Positions 7,388-15,193 of a DNA stretch of 64,000 nucleotides are shown piece by piece. The first letter of the stretch is position 1; every line of letters starts with the position of its first letter. Position numbers and translations under genes: made by a program. Under the pieces are notes generated by a model. It worked only from the letters and a program-made list of their open reading frames with translations. It was not told the origin of the DNA and ran no database searches. The stretch comes from Streptomyces sp. SPB162 (GTDB lineage Bacteria > Actinomycetota > Actinomycetes > Streptomycetales > Streptomycetaceae), in contig NZ_JAQFII010000001.1 of NCBI RefSeq assembly GCF_029504575.1, forward strand, positions 2,392,501 through 2,456,500. The letters run 5' to 3'.

Positions 7388-8335
7388 ATGCCGATCGCAA
7401 CGGTAGTGAGGCTGCAACAGAAGTGGTCAGGACGACGCTTCTTCCGTCGCCGTGGATCCGCCCGCGAACGGCGTATCGGCCTATCCGCATACGGAGTGGC
7501 TATCGGGCTCCCCGTCATCCTCGCCAGCATTGACGGGTTCTCAGCGACCTCCTCTACATTTTTTCTTGTTTCGCCCGTGTTGGCATGGCAGGCAACTTGC
7601 CTACTTTTCGTGGTGCCGCCTTGGTGGAATAGGGTCCTTGCGTGGGTCATGAACCGGGCAGCCGTCGGCATGTTCCTCGCACTCTGCATTGCGTTTGGCG
7701 CTTTCGCTATCCAAGAGGGTGTCGCTGGGGACAACGTCAGCATGGGCGCCTCAGCGATGCTGCTTGCCCTCACCTCGCGCACGATGGCCTCGATGGCAGA
7801 GCCCACGGTCGCGTTCATGGACAAGAAGACTCTGCACTGGCGGATTCAGCGAGCAACATGGATCCACTCGTCGTTCATGGTCATCTTCTCATTTGGCACG
7901 CTCGTGACCCTCAGCTCCATACTCAAGTCGACGCACTCGGCTATGCCGATTTCAGTTCCAGTGGCTACCGTAATTGCTACAGCTGCATTCGTGTTCAAGG
8001 TCCACCAACGAGTACGTCGGACTTGCACATTGCTCGTGCAGCGAATCGGTCGTGTGCAACGTCTAACAGCTGGCCTGGGTGTGGGCACGGCGGACCGTGA
8101 CGACATGCAGGAGGCGATACTCGACCTTGAGCTGGCGTTGCGCACACCACTCCAGACTGGTCATCGCACCTGGGGCACTCCGGTTGTGCCGCTAGAGACC
8201 CGGCACGCCCTACTCGGCTGGCTGCATAAGAAGTCCTCCGAGCCGGGGGTGCCGGCACTCAGCACGGACGAAGAGGCAGTCGCCCTCGAAGCGATCAGGG
8301 CCGTCTGTATCCAATGGGCCGACGTTACCATTTGA
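7388..8335 (+). CDS. Multi-spanning membrane protein of unknown function
   Basis: A 315-aa protein with about six hydrophobic segments between residues 35 and 210, then a soluble C-terminal region of about 100 residues with a helix near DDMQEAILDLELAL. GGGGA precedes ATG 7388. GC content looks lower than in its neighbours, suggesting separate acquisition. It sits alone between a terminator and the ParB-domain genes, as phage morons do. Superinfection exclusion or host interaction is plausible but not shown. No enzyme motif seen. Confidence 0.6.
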   Translation: MPIATVVRLQQKWSGRRFFRRRGSARERRIGLSAYGVAIGLPVILASIDGFSATSSTFFLVSPVLAWQATCLLFVVPPWWNRVLAWVMNRAAVGMFLALCIAFGAFAIQEGVAGDNVSMGASAMLLALTSRTMASMAEPTVAFMDKKTLHWRIQRATWIHSSFMVIFSFGTLVTLSSILKSTHSAMPISVPVATVIATAAFVFKVHQRVRRTCTLLVQRIGRVQRLTAGLGVGTADRDDMQEAILDLELALRTPLQTGHRTWGTPVVPLETRHALLGWLHKKSSEPGVPALSTDEEAVALEAIRAVCIQWADVTI

Positions 8336-8388
8336 TTGGCTACGCTGATCGAGTAGGGCGCGGGGAACGGCCTACACAAGGGACGCCC

Positions 8389-9048
8389 GTGACCACGCTC
8401 GCTAACATCCCCGAACAGCTCCTGCCGCTCGCCGTTCCCATCGGTGACCTGGTGCCGTACTACCGCAACCCCCGCAGCGGCAGCATCCTGGCCATCGCCG
8501 AGTCGCTGACGGTCAACGGCCAGTACCGGCCAGTTGTGATCAATAAGGGCACCCATACCGGGCGGCCCCACGAGATCCTGGCAGGCAACCACACCGTCGC
8601 CGCCGCCCAGCAGCTCGGCTGGGAACACATCGCAGCCACTTGGGTCGACGTCGATGACGACGCGGCGGCCCGCATCGTCGTCGTGGACAACCGGACCAAC
8701 GACCTCGCCGGGTACGACACCGCCCTGCTCGCAGAAGTCCTCTCCGAGATTCCCGACCTCGCCGGCACCGGATACGACCGCGAGAGCGTCGACCAACTCC
8801 TGGACGACACCTCGCTTCCCGAGACGCTGGAGCTGACCTCCGACGGAGCGGGCACCGGTGCCGCCGCCACCGTCGACTACCTCCAGTGGGGCTACCTCCA
8901 GTGGGAGTCCAAGCGCGTCCGGATCACCTCCGAAGAAGTCGAAGTCCTCAACGCCATCTACACAAGGTTCGTCGACGACACCAATAGCGACATGGGCTTC
9001 GGATGGCACGTTCTCCAGGAAGCGCACAAGGAGGGCGGCTCCGCATGA
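8389..9048 (+). CDS. ParB/Srx-domain protein upstream of terminase
   Basis: A 219-aa protein. GTG 8389 follows AAGGGA by 5 nt. Residues 15-115 match the ParB N-terminal fold: IGDLVPYYRNPRSGS, the nucleotide-binding-like ILAGNHTVAAAQQLGW, then VVVDNRTNDLAGYD. The C-terminal 100 residues are unassigned. Genes with this domain are common near actinophage terminases, where roles in DNA modification or regulation have been proposed. Its stop overlaps the next start, so the two ParB-domain genes form a coupled pair. Confidence 0.75.
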   Translation: MTTLANIPEQLLPLAVPIGDLVPYYRNPRSGSILAIAESLTVNGQYRPVVINKGTHTGRPHEILAGNHTVAAAQQLGWEHIAATWVDVDDDAAARIVVVDNRTNDLAGYDTALLAEVLSEIPDLAGTGYDRESVDQLLDDTSLPETLELTSDGAGTGAAATVDYLQWGYLQWESKRVRITSEEVEVLNAIYTRFVDDTNSDMGFGWHVLQEAHKEGGSA

Positions 9049-10490
9049 GCAAGGCACCCACCACGACCTTCCACGAGGCGTACCCGCTCGATCAGCTACG
9101 CCCCGCCGACTACAACCCGCGGCGCCTCAGCGAGACGGCCTTCGTCCGGCTCCAGGCATCGCTGCGCCGCCACGGGGTCGTCAAGCCGGTGATTCTCAAC
9201 GCGGACGGGACGCTGGTAGCAGGCCACCAGAGGACGAAGGGTCTCAAGGCCATCGGCCTGACCCACACCCCCGCGGTCATGCTCGGCACGAAGGTCCGCC
9301 TCCAGGACGAGATCCAGTTCAACCTGCTCCACAACCGGGTGGAGACCGAGGCCAGCGTCGTCTACGCCGAACCCGGCACCATCGGCGCCTGGTCCTACAT
9401 CCCGTGGCAGTCCATCCGCGTTGCCGAGCGCAAGAACATGTCATTCGTCAACGCCATCGGCCACATGACCGCCGGCCACGGCCCCTGGGGCAGCGTCGTC
9501 ATCGACGACCAGGGGCGCATCGTCCTCAACGCCGAGTACGCCGTCGTCGCCTCTTTCTCCCGGTTCGACCTCCTCGCCTGGACCGTCACCTCAGCCGACG
9601 CCGCACAGCTCCACGCCGACCTCACCGGCGAGTACGGCGTGTACGACTGGAGCGCCATCGAGGGCAAGGCCCCCGTCTGGAACCAGCACATCGTCCAGCC
9701 CAAACGCCTGCGGCAGTTCTCCTCCAAGGCCAAGGCGGGAAAGCTCGCCTACGGCTCCGAGACCTGGGACCAGCTCGTCACGCCCTGGCTCAAGCCCACG
9801 CAGCGCGTGGTCGACTTCGGCGCCGGATACGGCGACTACGCCAAGCACCTGCGCGCCAAGGGCTTCAACATCCACGACTACGAGCCCTACCGCTGCCGGG
9901 ACGGCTCATACGCCGTCGACATCCGGGCCGTCGTCGGCATGATCCGCGACATCGCCAAGGACATTCGGGCCAATGGCCTGTACGACGTCGTTGTCCTGGA
10001 CTCCGTCATCAACGCCACCACCACCCTCGACTACCAGCACTGGGTGATGACCACCGTCAACGCCTTGTGCGCTGCCGACGGAGTGGTGTGCCTGGGCACG
10101 CGGAGTCTCGCCCGCGAACTGCGCGACGAGCAGGCCAAGCGCGTCACCTCCAAGACCGCGACCACGAAGATGAGCTTCCTCGACGATGACAACGTGGAGA
10201 TGAACTTCGTCAAGGGGAAGTGGCAGAAGCTCCGCTTTCACACGCCAGAGACGCTAGAGCCCATGCTTCGCCGGTACTTCGCGGACGTGAAGGTCACCGA
10301 CCTCAGCGGGTCCAACCTCAAAGCGACGTGCCGCCGCCCCCTCCCACTCCCCAAAGAGGAGTACGAGATGGCATTCGAGCAGGAATTCAACATGCCTTAC
10401 CCGAATACCTTCCGCCATGACAGACATTTGGAATTGGTGGGAAATTTGATAAAATTGGTAGTAGAGAGAAATGAATCTCTCGCCAATTGA
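9045..10490 (+). CDS. ParB-domain and SAM methyltransferase fusion protein
   Basis: A 481-aa protein. Residues 12-90 are a ParB/Srx domain (LRPADYNPRRLSE, LRRHGVVKPVILN, TLVAGHQRTKGLKAIG). Residues about 240-370 hold a Rossmann methyltransferase with motif I VVDFGAGYGDYAKHL and DVVVLDSVINAT. The middle segment is unassigned. ATG 9045 overlaps the upstream stop. Fusions like this are typical of phage DNA-modification proteins; the base or substrate is unknown. The last 30 codons are unusually AT-rich. Confidence 0.75.
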   Translation: MSKAPTTTFHEAYPLDQLRPADYNPRRLSETAFVRLQASLRRHGVVKPVILNADGTLVAGHQRTKGLKAIGLTHTPAVMLGTKVRLQDEIQFNLLHNRVETEASVVYAEPGTIGAWSYIPWQSIRVAERKNMSFVNAIGHMTAGHGPWGSVVIDDQGRIVLNAEYAVVASFSRFDLLAWTVTSADAAQLHADLTGEYGVYDWSAIEGKAPVWNQHIVQPKRLRQFSSKAKAGKLAYGSETWDQLVTPWLKPTQRVVDFGAGYGDYAKHLRAKGFNIHDYEPYRCRDGSYAVDIRAVVGMIRDIAKDIRANGLYDVVVLDSVINATTTLDYQHWVMTTVNALCAADGVVCLGTRSLARELRDEQAKRVTSKTATTKMSFLDDDNVEMNFVKGKWQKLRFHTPETLEPMLRRYFADVKVTDLSGSNLKATCRRPLPLPKEEYEMAFEQEFNMPYPNTFRHDRHLELVGNLIKLVVERNESLAN

Positions 10491-10508
10491 AGGGCTCACC
10501 GAGAAAGC

Positions 10509-11021
10509 ATGTCACGGCGAATACAGATCCAAATTGAGTCGAAATCCCGTTACCACATCATGTGGCTAGCGGGCGTCCGGCATGTAGCTCTCGATCAGCA
10601 CTGCCTACGCAGCTTCGGGCAACCCGACCGCCCCCGAGTGGACGCCCGCCGCCAGCACCAGACCGTCAACCTATCGGAGCACAACCAGCCTCTCGCCTGG
10701 TACCTCTGCGCCCTGCCCAACCCGTGGCGGTGGAGCGACAACGCTCATCTCGCCTTCGAAGGGGCACCAGGAGAACAGTGGGAGGGTCCGGCGCTGGCTC
10801 CCGGCCTCATTGTGCGCCTGGACAATGCTCGCCCCATCACCGGATGGAGCGAGCACGACATCCCCCTGACCGAACCACGCCGGCACTCGGCCCGCTTCCG
10901 GACCTGTCGCAACTACCAGTTCGCTTGGTGGCTACGCACCCAGCGGGACGCGCCCGACGCGCCCCCTGAGTACGCACCGCCCAATAAGCCCGGGAAGGGC
11001 GAGCAGTTGTCGTTGATCTGA
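10509..11021 (+). CDS. Hypothetical protein
   Basis: A 170-aa frame 18 bases after the ParB-methyltransferase gene, rich in Trp, Arg and His, ending GKGEQLSLI. It has no clear ribosome site, and ATG 10560 is an alternative start. A bidirectional terminator follows directly. The frame is long and the position sensible, but nothing was recognised. Confidence 0.45.
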   Translation: MSRRIQIQIESKSRYHIMWLAGVRHVALDQHCLRSFGQPDRPRVDARRQHQTVNLSEHNQPLAWYLCALPNPWRWSDNAHLAFEGAPGEQWEGPALAPGLIVRLDNARPITGWSEHDIPLTEPRRHSARFRTCRNYQFAWWLRTQRDAPDAPPEYAPPNKPGKGEQLSLI

Positions 11022-11026
11022 GTATC

Positions 11027-11064
11027 GTGACGCTGACGTACCAATCTCAGTATGTCAGCGTCAC
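11027..11064. terminator. Bidirectional terminator between convergent genes
   Basis: GTGACGCTGAC pairs perfectly with GTCAGCGTCAC, 11-bp arms and a 16-nt loop. It separates the rightward early genes from two leftward genes. Confidence 0.75.
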
Positions 11065-11228
11065 ATTCCCTTAAGTTCATCAGGCCCCTCCGGATCTCGT
11101 AGGGCCCGCTTTGCCCGATGCCACGACTGCACAACGTCGGTTAGCTGGTCGAGTAGCCCCTTGATCGCGAACATGGCAATAGCCAGTACTCCCGAGACGC
11201 CAAGAATCCACAGAATGGCGGAATCCAC
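11061..11228 (-). CDS. Small single-pass membrane protein
   Basis: A 55-aa frame from GTG 11228, with GAGGA 8 nt upstream on the minus strand. Residues 4-26 (ILWILGVSGVLAIAMFAIKG) form one membrane helix, followed by a charged tail. The stop overlaps the terminator stem. It may be a leftward moron expressed from the prophage. Function unknown. Confidence 0.5.
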   Translation of the reverse strand: MDSAILWILGVSGVLAIAMFAIKGLLDQLTDVVQSWHRAKRALRDPEGPDELKGM

Positions 11229-11310
11229 CGGTTCAATCCTCTGGTGATGTTTGCCCAAACACGCGTCGGCACCACTTCGAAGCCTCTCCCTGAGGCGTGC
11301 CGTAGTGCGG

Positions 11311-11955
11311 TTAAGGCACCAAAAGGAGATAGGAGAACTCCGTTTGCGGCGCTCGCGGCACACGGGTTCCCTGCATTCGAGCCACCGCGCACGGGGCCGA
11401 GTCAAGGGGAGGCGCGGGAGGCGGGAGTAGCCGAAAAGGCAAAACGCGCAGTAGGGCGCGCAGCAGTTCGACCAAGCGGTGCAGGAACTGCACTATTGCT
11501 GTCATGGCCCGCTGCAATTCATCCCAGTCCTTCAGCAAAAAGACTGGAGCTGGGCTCGCATCCCCCGCGAATGACAGAGGGTTAAAGGGAATGGTGGCTT
11601 CGATCTTCCTGACCCAGGCATCCTGCAAAAACCAGAGCTTTTGGGTATAGGTCTCAATACGCCGCAGCATCGTGGCATTGGTCACCAGCTTTACCAGGGT
11701 GGGTGCCACCGGATCGTAGCTGCAACCCCCAAGCCGACTCGCGATAAGCGACTCTCGCAAGGCACCTCTGACGTACCGCAACTGGCGTGCTGTCAGTTGG
11801 CGTGACGTCAGCTGGCGTGGCGAATGCTGGCGTTGCCACGCGCGAGAGATCAGCCGGGAAACCCCCACGCCTGCTTGGATCTCGTCATTGACCACGAGGC
11901 CGCGAAGGCCCTGCGGGCCGACAGGCAGTGTGAACGGGATCAGTGTGACGCGCAT
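11311..11955 (-). CDS. Leftward hypothetical protein with a 5-residue repeat
   Basis: A 214-aa frame from ATG 11955. Near residue 45 a five-residue unit repeats (PRQLTSRQLTARQLR), matching an imperfect 15-bp tandem repeat at about 11778-11834. The C-terminus is hydrophobic and Pro/Arg-rich. No ribosome site or family was recognised, and the far C-terminus may not be native. It is transcribed opposite to the late genes. Confidence 0.4.
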   Translation of the reverse strand: MRVTLIPFTLPVGPQGLRGLVVNDEIQAGVGVSRLISRAWQRQHSPRQLTSRQLTARQLRYVRGALRESLIASRLGGCSYDPVAPTLVKLVTNATMLRRIETYTQKLWFLQDAWVRKIEATIPFNPLSFAGDASPAPVFLLKDWDELQRAMTAIVQFLHRLVELLRALLRVLPFRLLPPPAPPLDSAPCAVARMQGTRVPRAPQTEFSYLLLVP

Positions 11956-12042
11956 GGCGTGAGAGTAGCCCAACTAGCGCGCTTGAGATGCGATCATGTA
12001 CCTGGGCGCGGGGGCGCACCCGAGCTGTGAAGGACCTCCGCC

Positions 12043-12579
12043 GTGGGACGCCCCGACAAAGCCGCGCGTGCGGCCATCGCGCGCCGCCGCTCGGACGCCA
12101 TCGACCTACGCCTCGCCGGCGTGGACTGGCTCACGATCGCCCGCAAGCTGGCCGCCGATCCCGCGGCCAACTCCGACGGCATCGCGTACTCCCAGGGGTA
12201 CGGCGTCGAGCGGTACCGAAAGAAGCAGGACCCGCCGAGCGACGAGGCCCTGATTCATGCTGCCTGCCGTGACGTCCGTACCGCCCTGGCCGACCGGCGC
12301 GCCGAGCTGAACGACGACGTTGACGAGCTGCGTGCCCTTGAAGCGGACCGGCTCGACCGGCTGTTCTTCGTCGCCTACAAGAAGGCTGTCCGCGACCAGG
12401 ACCTCTCCGCCATCGACCGCACCCTCCGGATCATGGAGCGTCGTGCCCGGCTGCTCGGCCTTGACATGCCCGTCAGGACGGAGCTGTCCGGGCTCGACGG
12501 CGGGCCGGTCCAGATCGAGAACGTCACCGCGGATGAACTTGATGCGCTGATCGCCCTCACCGACCCGGGCGCCGAATGA
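12043..12579 (+). CDS. terS: Terminase small subunit
   Basis: A 178-aa protein from GTG 12043 with AAGGA 7 nt upstream. The N-terminus starts MGRPDKAARAAIARRRSDAI and carries an HTH-like segment (LAGVDWLTIARKLAA); a long helical region with LRIMERRARLLGLD follows. Size, fold order and the 4-bp ATGA overlap with the large subunit identify it. It would recognise the packaging site and regulate the motor. Confidence 0.85.
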   Translation: MGRPDKAARAAIARRRSDAIDLRLAGVDWLTIARKLAADPAANSDGIAYSQGYGVERYRKKQDPPSDEALIHAACRDVRTALADRRAELNDDVDELRALEADRLDRLFFVAYKKAVRDQDLSAIDRTLRIMERRARLLGLDMPVRTELSGLDGGPVQIENVTADELDALIALTDPGAE

Positions 12580-14114
12580 GGTCTCGGGACAACGAGGGCG
12601 TCGTCGCCCACTACAAGACGCTCCCGTCAGCCCAGCGCCGTGCCATCGCTCGGTCCGCCTCCCCGACACTGCGGGCAGAGCTGGTGCGCGCAGAGCGTCA
12701 GTTGGCCATGGATCGCTCTCCCGGCGCCCTCGCGGCAGTCCTCACCGGCGGCCGGGAAATGCAGGCACCGCACCTGGACCTGATCGACAGCGCCTTCATA
12801 GACATGGCCGAAGGCCGCTGCGACCGCGTCATGCTCACGATGCCCCCACGGCACGGCAAGAGCCGGCGAGCCTCCCGCTGGGCGCCGCTCTGGTACCTCC
12901 GGCGCAATCCCGGCCACCGCATGATGATCGCCAGCTACTCCGCCGACCTGGCGGATGACCATGGCCGGTGGATCAGAGATGCCATCCACACCTGGGGTGA
13001 CGACCTCGGCATCCACCTGAAACCCGGCAGCCAGGCCGCCAACCGATTCGACATCGTCGGCGGCGAAGGCGGCCTGCTCGCCGCAGGTCTCGTCGGCGGC
13101 CTCACCGGACGTGGCGCACACATCGCCATCGTGGATGACCCGGTCAAGGACATGGCCGACGCTGACTCGCCGACCATGCGCAAACGCGCCTGGGACTGGT
13201 GGACCTCCGTCATTCAGACCCGCCTCGAACCCACCGGCGCGATCTGCTTGATCCAAACCCGCTGGCACGAAGACGATCTTGCCGGTCGTATCCTCGCCAC
13301 CGAGCGTGACGACTGGCGCGTCATCGACCTTCCAGCCCTCGCCGACAGCCCCGACGACCCGCTCGGCCGGGCAGCCGGTGAGCCGCTGTGGCCGCAGCGA
13401 TTCAACGCAGCCCACCACGCACGAACTCGCAAGCGCGTCGGGGAACGGGTCTGGGGCGCCCTCTACATGCAGAAGCCGCGACCTCCCGAGGGCGGCGTCT
13501 GGAAGCGCGAATGGATCGACACCGCCCGCGTCAACGCGGTCCAGTTCTCCGGCGTCGACATGGCGCGCATTGTCGTAGCCGTCGACCCCGCCGGCGGAGA
13601 GTCCGCCGTCGGCGACGAGACCGGCATCATCGGCGTCGGCCGGGACTTCGACCGGCAGCTGTACGTCCTCGCCGACCGGTCAGGCTCCATGGGCGCCAAC
13701 GACTGGGGCCTCGCGGCCTGCCGACTCGCCCTCGAACTCAAAGCAGACGCGATCGTGGTCGAGAAAAACTACGGCGGGGACATGGCGAGGCAGATTGTCA
13801 CGCAGGCGTGGGAGCAACTACGCCGCGAAGGCGTCACCAAGGGTCTGCTCATGCCGATGATCCTGGAGGTCACCGCCAAGGTCGGCAAACGGCTGCGCGC
13901 AGCGCCCGTAGCCCAGCTCTACGAACAGCAGCTCGTCCATCACGTCGGCGATTACACCGACTTGGAGGACCAGATGGTCACCTGGGTCGAAGGAATGGAC
14001 AGCCCGGATCGTATGGACGCAGCGGTGCACGGACTGACAGAACTGGCAGACCCGGACCAACTCGATACCCTGCCAACGGACATCGATGATGACCGCTTCG
14101 ACGGCCGCCGCTGA
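12576..14114 (+). CDS. terL: Terminase large subunit
   Basis: A 512-aa protein. Walker A-like MPPRHGKS at 89-96, Walker B IAIVDDP at 183-189, and RNase H-type nuclease motif VAVDPAGG at 334-341. These give the ATP-driven translocase and the genome-cutting nuclease. ATG 12576 overlaps the terS stop. Length is normal and no break was seen. It works with the portal at 15194. Confidence 0.95.
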   Translation: MRSRDNEGVVAHYKTLPSAQRRAIARSASPTLRAELVRAERQLAMDRSPGALAAVLTGGREMQAPHLDLIDSAFIDMAEGRCDRVMLTMPPRHGKSRRASRWAPLWYLRRNPGHRMMIASYSADLADDHGRWIRDAIHTWGDDLGIHLKPGSQAANRFDIVGGEGGLLAAGLVGGLTGRGAHIAIVDDPVKDMADADSPTMRKRAWDWWTSVIQTRLEPTGAICLIQTRWHEDDLAGRILATERDDWRVIDLPALADSPDDPLGRAAGEPLWPQRFNAAHHARTRKRVGERVWGALYMQKPRPPEGGVWKREWIDTARVNAVQFSGVDMARIVVAVDPAGGESAVGDETGIIGVGRDFDRQLYVLADRSGSMGANDWGLAACRLALELKADAIVVEKNYGGDMARQIVTQAWEQLRREGVTKGLLMPMILEVTAKVGKRLRAAPVAQLYEQQLVHHVGDYTDLEDQMVTWVEGMDSPDRMDAAVHGLTELADPDQLDTLPTDIDDDRFDGRR

Positions 14115-14289
14115 TCACCGCCTCAACAGACGCGATACTGCCCCAAGAGGAAACGGCCCCTTCATCTCGGGCAGCGCACCATGTGGTGCAGAGGTCCAGC
14201 CACCTGCTCAATTGAGTAGGTCAGCCCGGACCTGGCGTCCGCCCAGGCAGTGACTCACGTGAGTCGGTGGGGAAGACCTTGCGCGGATT

Positions 14290-14340
14290 GACCCTTAAAA
14301 CTTGACCCGCTTCACGCGAACCGGTCAAGTTTTAAGTGTC
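14290..14340. repeat. 18-bp inverted repeat downstream of terL
   Basis: GACCCTTAAAACTTGACC and its near-complement (one mismatch) flank a 15-nt spacer. The AT-rich arms are unusual in this GC-rich sequence. Either a terminator with A and T flanks or a binding/recombination site. Confidence 0.6.
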
Positions 14341-14458
14341 ACCGCACTATCCTCAAACGAGGATGGGCGACACTTCAGGGTTTCGCTCGTGCCCGATGAG
14401 CACCGGCCGCCAAACTTTCCAGGGTCGACGACCGGCGCCCAACGCTACGACTATCGGT

Positions 14459-14527
14459 CGCCAAGCTGGTTACACGTCCAGATCAAGATCTGTATGAGTA
14501 ACCAGACTTGGCGGCCCCTAGGCCGCC
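14459..14527. repeat. Nested hairpin cluster
   Basis: The outer arms begin CGCCAAGCTGGTTAC and end GTAACCAGACTTGGCG. An inner CAGATC-AA-GATCTG stem lies inside them. A GGCGGCC-CCTA-GGCCGCC hairpin overlaps the right outer arm, so the two right-hand folds are mutually exclusive. That is the layout of a switching RNA or attenuator. Confidence 0.5.
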
Positions 14528-14765
14528 AGCTAGCGGGCTTCCCTCGCTTTCCCATATCACCCTCCCCTCGCAGCTGAAGCAGAAGGCACTCGAACATGCG
14601 ATCGAGCAGGGCGGAATGGGGATTGCGGAAGCCACGCCACGACAACCCTATTCACAAGCGAAGTTCAGAGTTGCCCACTTCATCAATTCCGTTGTGATTC
14701 ATCGGCGACCCTCGCACGGCCCAACTCAACGGACACTGTCACAGCCCGCTGTTAGCCTCACGATC

Positions 14766-15152
14766 ATGGGGAAGAGGACCAGCAGTACCGCGGTCGTGTG
14801 TGGGGTTGTCCTGGCGATTGCCTGCATGAGCAGCTGCTCCAACGGGTCCAGCAAGCCGACTGCGAGCGAGCAGCAGACCGCGCACCTCGATCGGGTCCGT
14901 GAGGCGTACCGACTCGGGCGTAGCGCAGGCCTCTCGGTGCAGCAGCGCAAGATCGCGTCCGGCACAGCCCCCGCCTACGCCACAGCAGACGAGCAGGAAT
15001 GTGCCACCAGATGGGATCAGCTCGGCGAGGAGGAGCGGACACCGGGCGACCGTGACGGATTCTTGGCTGCTTGCTCATCCTTCCCGCCTCCCGGCGTGCC
15101 CGGATACGACGAGGCCGTGGCCGAAGCCAGGGGCAGCGTGCCAACGCCGTAA
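14766..15152 (+). CDS. Secreted lipoprotein encoded in the packaging-head module
   Basis: A 128-aa protein from ATG 14766. The N-terminus has a basic start (MGKRTSS), a hydrophobic core (VVCGVVLAIA) and a lipobox-like stretch ending at Cys20 or Cys24. The mature part is hydrophilic with two more Cys. It would be lipidated and held on the outer face of the host membrane. Structural phage genes do not need such a protein, so this is probably a moron; superinfection-exclusion lipoproteins are one known class. No family was recognised. Confidence 0.7.
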   Translation: MGKRTSSTAVVCGVVLAIACMSSCSNGSSKPTASEQQTAHLDRVREAYRLGRSAGLSVQQRKIASGTAPAYATADEQECATRWDQLGEEERTPGDRDGFLAACSSFPPPGVPGYDEAVAEARGSVPTP

Positions 15153-15193
15153 CCTGATCTTGCGGCGCGGGGCCGACTGCCTGGAGGGGCTCT

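Larger units (their letters stand above)
14115..14765. other. Structured non-coding gap between terL and the lipoprotein gene
   Basis: 651 bases without a convincing gene but with strong symmetry. GACTCACGTGAGTC at 14252-14265 is a perfect palindrome. Bases 14290-14307 and 14323-14340 are 18-bp inverted arms with one mismatch. Bases 14459-14473 pair with 14498-14513, enclosing CAGATCAAGATCTG at 14479-14492. GGCGGCC and GGCCGCC pair at 14510-14527. Some may be terminators for the packaging genes. The density suggests a regulatory RNA, recombination site or protein-binding region. No tRNA fold was found. Confidence 0.5.

Noticed and set aside
14459..14527. Possible tRNA
   Set aside because: Stem lengths and the absence of a GGTTCGA-type T-loop do not fit; no tRNA was recognised anywhere in the window.
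14302..14577. Open frame across the inverted repeats after terL
   Set aside because: It runs through two hairpin regions, has no ribosome site and gives no plausible protein.
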